Under the pieces are notes generated by a model, which was not told the origin of the DNA, did not search any database, and was given only the letters and a program-made list of their open reading frames with translations. Below, piece by piece: positions 49,021-59,784 of a stretch of 64,000 nucleotides of DNA; within the stretch, counting starts at the first letter, position 1; each line of letters opens with the position of its first letter. Origin of the DNA: Paralvinella palmiformis. Its lineage: Eukaryota; Annelida; Polychaeta; Terebellida; Alvinellidae. The position numbers and the translations under genes were made by a program. The DNA is taken from the NCBI GenBank assembly GCA_025642065.1, contig JAODUP010000126.1:431001-495000 (forward strand), given 5' to 3'.

Positions 49021-50240
49021 TGATATGGTTTCGTCACCTTTTCAGATTTTGCTTGTATAGCCCATTAACTCAGCATTAATTAGTACATTTATAACAGTTT
49101 CCGGTTTCTTGTTTTTTATGTCTTACTGTTGATAGGGATTATTCATTTTACTGTTGACGGGGGTTCTAGTTTCCTAAGACCACACTCTGGCTGTGTCTGC
49201 TGAAAATCATGCCACCAGTTTTGATCCAGGTTGTTGCTTTTGAACGGAGTGTTGAACTGAAGTTGGTGTGTCAGCTTCCCGAATATAACCATAAGCTGCT
49301 TACGGCTAATACCAAATCCCTGATCGGCAGCTTAAAGAAATTGCTTAACCATTTCGTTCATCCCCACCTTGCCATCATCCGATCAACGATCAACTAGTGT
49401 AGTTTTGAGGATGTTCTACGCAGCTGGTACCTGGCGTTGTGACAACGAACCTGATCTGACGACATCGAGTGCCAAGGTGATTTTTGTTCTGTCATAGGCT
49501 CAATAGACCTTTTGTTCGGAACGCATTGTTCTGGATACCAGGGTCAAGGTTAATTGGATTGCTATCTACGTATAAGTGCTTAACTTATACATGTAATTGA
49601 TGTGGTATACGCAATGTACATATAATGTGCATACACGCACGCATACACAGTCACCACACACACATACACACACACACACGCACTCATACACATGCACACA
49701 CACAAAGGATGCACGTACCTACGTACACTCACGCACCAGAATGCAAAGATAACCGGAAATGGAATTATCGCCGTTTTCCTCTATAAGATTAGAGATCATC
49801 AATTATCATCGTGATGTAGACCATATGAGATAATAATATCACGTCAACTAATGAATGAATGAATTTTAATGATAAATAAATGTCTAGACACCTGATATTT
49901 TTATATTCACCAAATTCAGTTATACGCCGTTCAAGAAGAAAAATATAACGATTTCAGATTACTGCGATGTTCAAATGACAGATTCGTGGTTTAAGTTAGA
50001 TCTGTAGAAGGTAAACTAATTATTGTGGCTCACCATTATCATTTACACGATTTACGTTAACCTCCTCCACATAATTGATCTCATATAGGTTATCTGTCAA
50101 CAGTTTGTTTAGTGTTCTCCTTGTTAAGGCATCAAACTTATCTCGACATTTCGACCTTTCTAACCCGTTCGGCTCATCAATTATAAACAATAACTCTTAG
50201 TCGGCACCGTCCTGAATTGATATACTCATCAGTGTTGAAA

Positions 50241-50397
50241 AATGTAAATGTTGCTAAATGGGGTGAGTGACCTCCAAAGATAATGGAGCGAAGTGAAAGA
50301 TGAAACACCCTTCTGACATAGTCTGGCCGGGGTTTGAACTCAGGTGCTATAGATCTGTGACCAACCGCGCTATAAGTTTGGTCGCGGAGGCGCCCGT
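50241..50397 (-). mobile_element. tRNA-derived SINE, family A, with target duplication
   Basis: Minus-strand copy flanked by the 13-bp direct repeat ATCAGTGTTGAAA (50228-50240 and 50398-50410). Head B box reads GAGTTCAAACCCC on the minus strand; the body matches the copies at 293, 7149 and 42345. It confirms the boundaries of the family. Confidence 0.82.
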
Positions 50398-50469
50398 ATC
50401 AGTGTTGAAAGACCCATATGGTTTGTAATTTACAGCTTCACCACGAGGACTAATTGTGAATAAATTTAG

Positions 50470-50640
50470 AATTTAAAATAGATGGCATATTCAGCAGAGA
50501 TAACCTTGCCAGTTGTCTGGTTGGATGAAAACTCCTCCTAGTGTAATGCCACGACTGGGATTCGAACCTCCGACTTTCCCCAAAGCATGACCATGGGTAA
50601 ATAGTCTCACACTCTAACGCATGAGGCCACAGAGGCGATT
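50470..50640 (-). mobile_element. tRNA-derived SINE, family B
   Basis: Minus-strand: head with A box TGGCCTCATGCGTTAGAG and B box AGGTTCGAATCCC, followed by a body (TAGGAGGAGTTTTCATCCAA, then CCAGACAACTGGCAAGGTT) shared with the complete SINE at 56591-56886. The 3' tail is truncated. Confidence 0.72.
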
Positions 50641-51499
50641 TAAACAATCTCTTAATATAAGATTATATGCCTATTGCGGTAGTAAAGTTTAAACAATAAA
50701 TCAACACATCACATTCAGAAGGATACAATGTTTGCCAGGACGCAGACGATATTTCAACTTCAGCTTTTTCTGAACTATTACGTGACAAATGGCCTCAGTC
50801 GAAGTGTAAACAAGGATATTCCAGTTGCTGTGGCTGACGTCACTGTGTGGGGGGAAGCCCAAGACTTATTTTCAGTTTGTGTTTTTGCAATCTGTAATAT
50901 TAAGCTTGAATAAGTTGTCGAATCTAGACGAGTTTCCCTGACTCAGTCGGAATATAAGATATTCACTAAACGCTATGGCCTGATTGTTACTTTTCAGTCA
51001 ATGACATTACATGACTTTGACAACAAAACAATCTGGATTCTAATGTCTCACTGTTATTAATCGAAACGTATCACTTTAGTAACAGAATCACAGATTTTCT
51101 AACACCGAAAATAGCTATCGAAAGTAATGCTTGGATCTACCTGTTTGTGTCTCTAGAAAAGCCATCACTCCATCACATATAATATAATATAGTATTTATT
51201 AGATAGTGGGAAGACCAGAAATTAATGAATTAATGACAGACTTTTAACACTTTTGTTACAACAGATGCGTTTTAGAAAGGTAAATATTGTGTTACACTGT
51301 CTTTACAAGTTCCCATTTTTTTTGTATTTGCATTTTCGGCGTGTATGTGTCTGTGTGTATATATTTGTGAGTGTGTGTTTGTGTGTGGGTTGGCGTGATC
51401 AAATGTGTGTGAGAATTTCACACTTAATGCAATAAGATCCATCCTATTTGATAAAACTGATACAAATATACACCTGGGACATATGACCGAGGGACAGCT

Positions 51500-51600
51500 T
51501 CCTAGGGAACTATCCCACAAATATATATTAGTCGGATTCGAACTCACATCCTTGAGGTTTGCGGCGTAATGCTCTAATGCTCTTTGGAACGCTCCGAGAG
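51500..51600 (-). mobile_element. SINE head fragment (tRNA-like)
   Basis: Minus strand shows GTGAGTTCGAATCCGAC, a good B box, preceded by a weak A box. The same B-box region recurs at about 59990. Body and tail are not recognisable. Confidence 0.4.
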
Positions 51601-51906
51601 TTTGTGTAAATACACATAGATAAGTTTATAGTATTATACATCGTTTATATATCTCGCCTTATTCCGTTATTCGTCATTATTTAAAGGAAAATGCTATACC
51701 ATATAATATATCTATATTATATTACAAGATAAAGGTTATTAATATTTTACGGTTTATTGTTTTAGTTTACGGACACTAAATGGCAAGTGTCTGGTTTAAG
51801 TTCATTTCCTGCCATATATTGATCCAGGTTTCTTAATCCCGTGTTATATAGGGATTAAAAACAATGGGGGTTGCTCCGAGTCGTTTTACACTGAACGTAT
51901 CCCCTT

Positions 51907-52155
51907 CATAGTCCATTCCTTAATGTGGTGGGGTGGGGTGGGGTGGGGTGGGGGTGGTGTCCGTCTCAGTGTCCCTGAGACATATGTCAGCAGGAGCTTT
52001 GATGGACTGGTCAATGAGTAGAGACTAGATATGGACTAGACTGATATGGACTAGACTGATATGGACTAAAGATGAGATAACCTTAACAGTAACCTGGAGT
52101 ACTGAAGTCAGACATATTGGACCACATGACGGACTCTAATAGACCACAATAAAAC
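51907..52155. repeat. Dispersed repeat D, copy 2, with internal expansions
   Basis: Same ordered blocks as 35725-35855, but lengthened by a (GGGGT)n tract (51930-51954) and a triplication of a GATATGGACTAGACT-like unit near 52025-52070. Confidence 0.55.
51930..51954 (+). repeat. (GGGGT)n tract, G-quadruplex candidate
   Basis: Five consecutive runs of at least four G separated by single T, a textbook intramolecular G-quadruplex pattern, inside repeat D copy 2. Confidence 0.75.
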
Positions 52156-52829
52156 GCATAAACAATTATTATAACTATATTTCTGGATTATCTCGACGTG
52201 TAGTCAGCATGCCAATAAAAAGAAGATTCAAAGTTATACATAACACGACACCTTTTATTTGACATTAGAACACAGAAACGATCATTTATAAACATTATAA
52301 ATAGGTCAATTTAAATAAATGGATTTTAAGAATCACATAAAACATTTGCCGACTTTCTTCAAGTTTAACACGATCAGATAACTTATTACACAATCAGACA
52401 TGGGACAGGTACATTTAAAATGTAGATAAGTTATAGTTACATTGAAATGTGCTCAGATACAGCTACATATTTATGAATATATCTAGATAAGTTACAGCTT
52501 ATCCCAGACATGTAATACTGTCTATAAATAGATTCCATCCTAATACTCAATTTATAAGTTACGTGGATGAAAAGGCAATGTTTTGGAACTTATTATTTCG
52601 ATTCAATTTTATTATATTGTTGTTCAGCCAAATTTCTATTCGGCAATATAAGAAGACGATGATATGTTAATTATCTCACCTGACTAAGGTGATATATCAA
52701 CGTAACAATGATATATAATGTTATGCCGTTTAATAATTTCACAGTAATTGTTTGGTGAGAAAAAGGACCTCTGTCAGTAGATCGATCGAAATAAAGAAGT
52801 TCATCTGGTGATGTTTATCAGTTTTGAAA

Positions 52830-53045
52830 CACACTGTATCCAGATTAACGCTTAATGACCTTTCCTGGATAGCGAAGGAATATTCTAGGCATTTCAGCAG
52901 AATCGGGCGATCGATTACATCAAAGGATTCAAATAAGTCGAGCACGATTAATGCAGTTGCGAATCCTTCTCTAAGAACTTCACTGTTTACTATCGAAAGA
53001 GATGTTTCTGTTGAATGACCTCTAGGGTGATGGAGATTATTGTCA
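52830..53045 (-). pseudogene. LINE reverse-transcriptase fragment
   Basis: On the minus strand a short frame reads GHSTETSLSIV ... LIVLDLFESFDVIDRPILL, which corresponds to the GHSTETAL and motif A (LDLSxAFDxVDH) segments of CR1/L2-type RTs. Motif A keeps its first Asp. The surrounding RT is lost. It is separate from the element that starts at 53.3 kb on the other strand. Confidence 0.65.
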
Positions 53046-53289
53046 TGATCTTCTATCTATGTACCTACTATATCTATCTCAGTCTACTCATCTATAACAG
53101 AGTATCTGACAGAAGTAAATGGAATTATATTAAATAATTGTCGTGCTGTTTAATATAATCTTCAGAGCCAACAATAATCTTCCGGCTATGATCTTGGGCA
53201 ATGTTAATTTTCCATTTATCACCAAACATCACCATAACAGATTACTTTTTGTTAGACTCTGTCATTTGTTTGATATTATATTCTTATCA

Positions 53290-54588
53290 GTCAATGTTGC
53301 ATTTAAAACATGGTAATTAAATCTTTGGAACATGCCTATCAATGGGAAAAGGCTCAGTATTTTGGCTTCCGTGGGTTAGCTAATGAAATAGAGGCGGCGG
53401 GAACAGCGGCACAAGCCAAGAGTTTAGCCCGGGAAATGCCTCATTCAGAAAATTGGGATAGGATAAGGATTTCTCTGATGAGGGAACTTCTCCGTTTAAA
53501 GTGGGAACAGGTGCCCATTTTAGAGATGAATTAAATGCTTGTCGCGGTAAAGAAATTTTACATCCTGTTCCAGACACATTCTGGGGAACAGGAGTAGCCG
53601 GAAAGAAAGGTAGGAACAATTTTGGCGTTTTATTAGACCACCTTCTTAAATACCATGTACGAAATAGCCTATCTAAGGGCAAAGGTAAAGGTAAGACCGT
53701 GAAAAGAGCACAAGTGGCACCGGTGACGCTGAATAATAGGTTTTCGGTGTTGGATGGGATAGATCCATTCTCCGTCGGGGCAGAATGGATTTGGAAGCCG
53801 GCACCAGAACCTACGACGGCCCGGCCCTGGTTAGAGACAGAAAATCTCCCTGGAAGACCGATATAACTCCAGTTTGTTCAGGTGATTTTCCGGAATTGCC
53901 TAAACCGCAGCGAGTGACAAGGTCAACCCGTAAGAGTCTCAACCTTACGGAGATAAATTCTACCCCGAGCTCCCCAACAGAGGATGAAGAAACCTCCCGA
54001 ACGGTAAGTCCGTTACATTAAAGGGTGCCACCCGGCCATGGTGCGAACCCACAAAACGGACAAAGCAACAAAAAAGAGTTGGACCTGGCCAAAGACCACC
54101 AAGGACACATTAATTATAGGAGAAGAGAATGTGTCCAGGATAACAGCTACGCCGCACCAGAATGTGCAGCTAGAAAGCTTCCCTGGTGCCAGATTTCAGC
54201 ATTTTACCGATATGCTGAAGGATAAATCTTTTGTTGTTGGAGGTAATTGCCCTACAAATATTATTTTAGCACTGGGAATAAATGACCGTAGCTCGGATCC
54301 TCAGAAAACATCGATTCGAAATTTAAAAACCATGTTGACATGGATTAAAAATCGATATGATTCGAGTAATATTTTCGTTACATAAATTATTCAAAATTAC
54401 TACCGAAAGCGGAACAAACCAACATTCAATCAATCAATCGATCTATGGGTCATTGTGAATGGGCTACGGTCATACCCAAGCTGGGTACTCAGAAATTCAA
54501 AATTGATTCCAATAGTGTAATGGGGATTCTATGGAGAGAAGACACGGCAAATTCAATGGTTCACCACTGGTTAGATTTTTTAAACTAA
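53290..54588 (+). pseudogene. Decayed ORF1 of a Penelope-like element: NADAR domain plus SGNH hydrolase domain
   Basis: At least four reading-frame breaks split what was one protein. The N-terminal third is a NADAR domain (YbiA/COG3236 fold, tied to ADP-ribose and riboflavin-intermediate chemistry): SLEHAYQWEKAQYFG at 53319-53363 carries the conserved E-H and K, and FWGTGVAGKKGRNNFG (53580-53627) is the family's WGTG ... GxNxxG motif. A basic Ser/Pro-rich linker follows (53660-54030). The C-terminal part, 54038-54588, is an SGNH/GDSL-type hydrolase: TLIIGEENVSRI (block I), FPGARF (block II), LALGINDRS (block III), ending in WREDTANSMVHHWLDFLN then stop. The block I Ser is replaced (GDS is GEE) and the block V His is lost (LW where HW is usual), so the hydrolase is dead here. 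It ends under 50 bases before the RT core of the next ORF on the same strand. Confidence 0.72.
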
Positions 54589-54599
54589 GGTCTTCAGAG

Positions 54600-56215
54600 G
54601 GTCAAACTTACCCCTGTTATAAAATAATTAATAACATTTTAAATCTTTCAAGTCACGTTTTGACGACATTAGAAACAAACTTACTAAGTAAGGGACTAAC
54701 ATTCGTTCTAACCTCTAAGATTTCTAAAGCACCCATTTTGGAAGCAACTAAGGATTTCGGGAGGAAATTGAAAATAAAATATTTCTTTCGCTACGAACGT
54801 AACAATTTTAATAAACCACAGAAAAGTTTTATATCTAAGTCTAACTGGGTTCCACTGGATAAGGGAACTGATCCTGATTTAATAGAATGCATAAATAACT
54901 TTACAAAAGAAATAGATGAACTAAATGTCCTACGGGAAAAACCAAATTTAACAATTGAAGAACAATTAACACTAAACAACTTACGTAAAAATAAAGATAT
55001 AGTAATTAAAAAAGCTGATAAAGGTTCGGTAGTAGTAATAATGGACAAAAAGAATTATATTACTGAAGGCTACCGTCAATTAAATAATTATAATCATTAC
55101 GAAAAAGTTAATGAGCCTATATACCCCAGAACGGCGATTAAAATAACTGGTATTTTAAATAAACTTAAATCTACGGGTGCAATTTCTGAAAAACAATTTA
55201 ATTTCCTTTCACCTCCCCAAGAGCCAAGACCTCGATATTTTTATATGCTCCCTAAAATTCACAAAGAGGACAGTTGTTGGACAATACCAAACGTAATGCC
55301 CCCAGGAAGGCCAATAGTGTCTGATTGTAATAGTGAATCAAAAAATGTATCATCTTTCATAGATAGCCACTTAAAACGATTTGCTATGGATCACCCTTCT
55401 TATATAAAAAACACATATGATTTTGTAGAAAAAATTAAAGCATTAAGTTTGACTGATAATTGCTTGCTTATAACTTTAGATTTTGAAAGTATGTATACTA
55501 ATATAGATCACACCAAGGGGTTGCAAGCGGTAAGGGACGTAATGAGAAATTATCCCATATATGATGATCCAATTATATAACTTTTAGAAGTACCTTTGAA
55601 GTGTAATGACTTTTTGTTTAATGATGAATGGTTCATCCAAAAGTAGGCACTTCTATGGGAAAGGATTGGGCACCACACTACGCCGATATTTACATGGCAA
55701 AATTTGAGAAAGAGGTATTACTTAAATGTCCATTAAAACCTCATACCTACTTTCGGTATTTATATGATATTTTCATAATATGGCCACATGGCAAGGATGC
55801 GTTCTCTGAGTTTCTAAATATTTTACAACCGTCCATCTCTCGGTGATTATATTTTAATACCGATTGAACAAATACACAGCTCAGGTTCTGATTGGCAGGA
55901 CCGAATTAATAGACTAAAACGAGAAACTTTTTGGATTGATACCCTGGGATCATTAGAACCAAAGGGTTAAACAAAAAACGTTCGGAAGATATATTAGAAT
56001 CTGCCGAAAAAGGTGACACTGTAGCTCTAATAATGCCGTTTTCTAGAACAGGCAATATGGCTTCAAGAATAATAAATAAACATTTTAAGATACTTCAACC
56101 GAAGAGTTATCTAGAACACTATCAATATAGTATCATCACAGCTTACACTAAACATAAAAGCCTCTCGAGTTATTTAGTGTCAAGTAAGTTGAAATAAATA
56201 CCTTAAAATAAATAG
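54600..56215 (+). pseudogene. Decayed Penelope-like reverse transcriptase with endonuclease fragments
   Basis: The long frame (54531-55580) enters homology at about 54630 and contains ADKGSVVVIMDKKNY, RYFYMLPKIHK, PPGRPIVSDCNSES and TLDFESMYTNIDH, the telltale run of Penelope-like RTs. A stop at 55578 and a further frameshift near 55640 precede VGTSMGKDWAPHYADIYMAKFE. The catalytic YxDD is RYLYDIF (first Asp replaced by Tyr), so this copy is inactive. After a deletion near 55845 comes RLKRETFWIDTLGSLEPKGL (about 55905-55968), which resembles the C-terminal end of the element's GIY-YIG endonuclease, and then a frameshifted segment (FSRTGNMASRIINKHFKIL ... SSYLVSSKLK) that in relatives lies between RT and endonuclease. 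Final stop about 56197. Confidence 0.82.
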
Positions 56216-56578
56216 AATGTCTCCTGGAAAAGTTAATCACAAACACAACTTCAGTAAAGCGTCAATCGCCCGAAACACAAAAATCTCAACCCATCGTTAC
56301 TATGTTTGTAAAGCAATGAGATATCAATTGTCAAATAGGAAGCTACGATTAATTCATTTAAAGCACATTTAGGTTTATTTTCTTATTATGTTGGGCACTT
56401 TCACACCTGTACAAACATATAAATTCTATTCAATTATCGTTGGGATGTTTTCAAAACACCGGGTTACGTAAGTTCACAAGTTGAACAAAGAGATTAAAAT
56501 AGCACCTATTAAAAAGAACTAAAGGATTAAGTGCGTGGCTTCCTATTGAAAATTGTGTATATAAACCTCGAGCAATAT
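56216..56578 (+). other. 3' region of the Penelope-like element, no coding capacity
   Basis: About 360 bases between the last recognisable codons and the SINE insertion. Only short broken frames are seen. It joins the hammerhead-like segment on the far side of the SINE once the duplication is collapsed, so I assign it to the element's 3' UTR. Confidence 0.45.
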
Positions 56579-56590
56579 GGTAACGTTAGA

Positions 56591-56886
56591 TCCGCCCCTA
56601 TGGACTAGTGGATAAGAGCCTGGGCCCCGTACCCATAATCCGTGCTGTTCGGGAGGCCGGAGGTTCCGGGCCGCGACTTTATAGTAGGAGGAGGTTTTAG
56701 TCCAACCAGGCAACTGGTAAGGTTTTTTCTCCTCCTAATGTGACTTCTATAGTAAACTGAGGTTCCACCATATTAAACAACTCATAGTTCGCCATTCGTC
56801 ACAACAACAGAAGCCAACACCAGGTGGCTGTGCCCAATAGGCGACAGGCAGGGGTTTCTACCCCAAACTTCAACAAGACAAGACAA
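56591..56886 (+). mobile_element. Full-length tRNA-derived SINE, family B, with 12-bp target duplication
   Basis: Flanked by GGTAACGTTAGA at 56579-56590 and 56887-56898. Head: A box TGGACTAGTGGATAAGAG, B box GGAGGTTCCGGGCC. Body shared with the copy at 50470-50640. Tail: GGCTGTGCCCAATAGGCGAC (56827-56846), shared with copies at 20089, 40939 and 59833, then a CAAGA-type simple tail. This copy ties head, body and tail of the family together in one unit. Confidence 0.88.
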
Positions 56887-56906
56887 GGTAACGTTAGACA
56901 TTCTAT

Positions 56907-56948
56907 GCAACCTGATGAAGACTTGAATAGGTCGAAACCGGTCGTTGC
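56907..56948 (+). ncRNA. Hammerhead-ribozyme-like motif at the 3' end of the Penelope-like element
   Basis: Reads, in order: GCAAC (56907-56911), CTGATGA core (56912-56918), one extra A, GAC/GTC stem II closing a TTGAATAG loop (920-933), GAAA core (934-937), ACC/GGT stem III with no loop (937-942), the cleavage-site C at 56943, then GTTGC (944-948), which pairs perfectly with the opening GCAAC to make stem I. This is type I topology with a stem III too short to close alone, as described for dimer-forming hammerheads in Penelope-like elements. The extra A after CTGATGA is non-canonical and may weaken or abolish activity. Confidence 0.62.
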
Positions 56949-57297
56949 TTTTGGGTCGAGTCGTGTTATATCGCTGCTATTAGTATTAATCTTAATTTAT
57001 TCTGATTTATGCTTATATTATTCATACATTATTCATACTGTGTATTAATATTTTATTTCTCCATTTTAGACTTGATCTTTCTTGGCCGTAGTGTTCGACA
57101 CAAAGCCTGGTTTTGTTTTAATGATAGTTTCTTGTTTATATTTAGATTATCCTCTTCTGGATTATTTTAGAAATTTGTTTTTTCTTTCATTATACTTGCA
57201 ATTAAATATTTAAAAAAAAATCGGTTTGGAGTTATAATTGTTTTTTGAATGAAAGTATAACACCTGTGCCAGCGCCTTAAATATCTTTATAAAAAAA

Positions 57298-57380
57298 CAC
57301 ACGCACACAATCACATACAATCACACACAATCACACACACACACAATCACACATACAATCACATACAATCACATAATCAC
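57298..57380. repeat. (ACAATCACAC)n-like repeat
   Basis: Irregular repetition of ACAATCACA units mixed with (CA)n. Confidence 0.7.
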
Positions 57381-57880
57381 ACCAAAAACCCAACAGTGAA
57401 TTTGCTTTCACTTTGATTTCTGTTCCACGGTTTTTTAAGTGTATTCCTATTTAACCGTGTGTATCTCATGCTGGTTATACCCTATGCGTTTTTGGATGAA
57501 GATAAAAACATAATTCGAGAATATTAGTAACATGTTTCGAAATAAATCAAATATGGAGCCCGTTCCGAACAAATAGGTTAACCAGTTCGTATGTTTTATA
57601 CGTAACAATATAGACCCGTGTTTGAAGTTATACACCGGGTGACTCGTTGTTATTAACTAACTAGCCGCTAGGTGGCTGTTTGAAGACAGTTTCGAGGTGA
57701 CTAGCCGGTAAACACTCGCCATGTTATGGAATGTCTCATTGTTATATGATTGATGTTTTGTGGAGCGCGGATATTAACTGTACTGAATGACTTTATTCTC
57801 TTATGGTCCACAGGTAGACTAGTTCACTGGCTGATACACAGTGGCATGTTCGCGCCTACTCCTATAGTGTGCTTACAGAC

Positions 57881-58015
57881 ACACGCACGCATGCATGCAC
57901 GCACTCACACACGCGTGCACACATACACATACACACGTGCATGTACGTATGCACACACACACACGCACATACACACACACACGCACGCACATACACACAC
58001 ACATACATACATATA
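57881..58015. repeat. Imperfect (CA)/(GCAC)n array
   Basis: CA units with many G and T substitutions; spurious frames on both strands. Confidence 0.9.
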
Positions 58016-58304
58016 CAGATTATCATATAAGTCACTTCACTGTTTAATATTTTAATCATTATTACAAGGTGTCACTGATAGAGGATTATCAGTTACGTGT
58101 CAATTATACGTCTGTACTCCAAGAGATGACCAGAGTAGACAACAACTTTCACAATCTGATCTTGACTGATAAAATCCATTTCATCTTTATATCTACAAAC
58201 AAGTAATACTAAGTTTTGAGACACGGAGAATCTGAGGGTCATCCATCAACTGGAATTTTACCCCCTCAAAGATACAAAGGTTTAGTACAACATAGCACCA
58301 GCCA

Positions 58305-58635
58305 CAAAGTCGAGTTAGTTAGAGAGTAGGACTCGTAGCCGAACGGTCGCGGGTTCGAGACTCCGTGAGCTGCAATGTTGTCATGTGGCGACTGGTTCAC
58401 TCATCTATAAAAAATGAGTACCTGACAGGACGCTATAGCTATGTGTTTGGGTAAGGCTTTGCGCCTATAATGGCAGCATGTGTTATATGCTCCCTTGGTA
58501 GTTGAGATATGTGCTGGGTGGAAATAGGTCTTAGTCAGGGATAATAATATTGTAAATAATATTAAAAAACACATTAGAGCAGCTTCTAGCTGAGTAGGGC
58601 GCTATATAAATATCGCATATAATTATTTTATTATA
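58305..58635 (+). mobile_element. tRNA-derived SINE with LINE-like 3' end
   Basis: Head AGTAGGACTCGTAGCCGAAC then B box CGGGTTCGAGACTCCG (58349-58364). A body of about 200 bases leads to GTAGGGCGCTATATAAATAT and a TTATTTTATTAT tail. That ending resembles the GGCGCTTTATTAAATAT plus (ATT)n end of the LINE in the Deltex intron, suggesting it borrows a CR1/L2-type machinery. Confidence 0.65.
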
Positions 58636-58724
58636 AAGTGTAATTCGTTCTTACGTTTTTGAAGACGAAGATGAAAAAACACAGTTAGAGAGGTGACGGT
58701 ATGCCGATATAAAAATATACCGCA

Positions 58725-59085
58725 ATGTCCGACAGGACTGAGATATGTTATCAGTATGACGCCACAACTATCCAGACAGTGAGGGATACGATGATGTTGC
58801 TGAAGGAGATTTTTTTTGGAAGACGGAATAATTTCGTGAAATCCGGGTTTCAATTGGCCTACATGGTTCATCTGATCGGACAGCGCCAGACTTTATTCTT
58901 TGGCGTCTCGCGAAGGATCTGGTGCATATAAAAAGTCCGGAACACCCAGGAAGTTAAAGATGATATTCGAGTAGACATCCAGGATCTGGATTCGGGCACG
59001 TTATAAGCTGTTATAGAAAATGTCATAGAGAGAGAGTCGAAGTATGTGAAATTTATGCATGGTTAAGAAATCCCAGTTTCTGTAA
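58725..59085 (+). pseudogene. C-terminal remnant of a DDE transposase
   Basis: Frameshifted codons around 58880-59060 read TAPDFILWRLAKDLVHIKSP, then DDIRVDIQDLDSGTL and AVIENVIERESKYV. The PDFxLWxxxKDxV motif followed by a helical tail ending R...C/Y...G is the usual C-terminus of Tc1/mariner-like DDE transposases. Stops and frameshifts make it non-functional. Terminal repeats were not found. Confidence 0.55.
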
Positions 59086-59134
59086 TATATTATTTCAGAA
59101 TTTAAAAAAAAAGTTATATATAATATTGCGAGTC

Positions 59135-59200
59135 GTAATGGCACAATGGTTAGAGTTGTTAGCTAGAAACTACCGGGATCTTGGATTGAATATACTAACT
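59135..59200 (+). mobile_element. SINE head fragment (tRNA-like)
   Basis: TAATGGCACAATGGTTAGAG is a good A box region and GGATCTTGGATTGAAT a weak B box. The rest merges into a (TAA)n array at 59215-59296. Confidence 0.4.
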
Positions 59201-59214
59201 AGCTGATGGCATTA

Positions 59215-59296
59215 ATAATAATAGCAATAATAATGATAATAATAATAATAGTACTATTACTACTACTACTAATAATAGTAATTATTATTATTATTA
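59215..59296. repeat. (TAA)/(TAC)/(TTA) trinucleotide array
   Basis: Trinucleotide tract switching from TAA to TTA, forming a partial inverted repeat. Confidence 0.85.
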
Positions 59297-59784
59297 TATG
59301 AAGTGAATTAAATCGTTATTTGTTTTATCCATAACGTCCAGTATGCCAAACATAGATCTCATTTGATCAGTTTATAAATAAACAAGATACACACATAGCA
59401 TCATCTTCAGTAAACAATACTCAGATTGTGATAATCAGTTGTTGTTCTCGTTAATTGACTCATTATTAAATGGAGAAGTTGTTATTTTAGAAGGAATGCC
59501 TTTTGTTGTTAGTTATAAATCTTCAGGATCACTTCTAATCGATATAACAATAGTTGGTCTTTCTGTCTATTTATTTCTCCTTTAGTCAGAAAGTAAACAT
59601 TAAAAGGACTACAATTTCTATGACCTGTTATATGTGAGATCCAGAAGAAAGTTTTATTGGGATATTCTTCTTATTATTATTATTACCCCGAACATCCAAT
59701 GTTTACCTTGCTGTCCAGTGTCAGTGGTATTGTAAGATCCATGACAATTGTTTCATTGACTGATAGAACCTGATAGTCGATAAT

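Noticed and set aside
53088..53120. CTCATCTATAAC...GTATCTGACAG as a piece of the 58.3-kb SINE
   Set aside because: Only about 30 bases of imperfect similarity, too short to claim an element.
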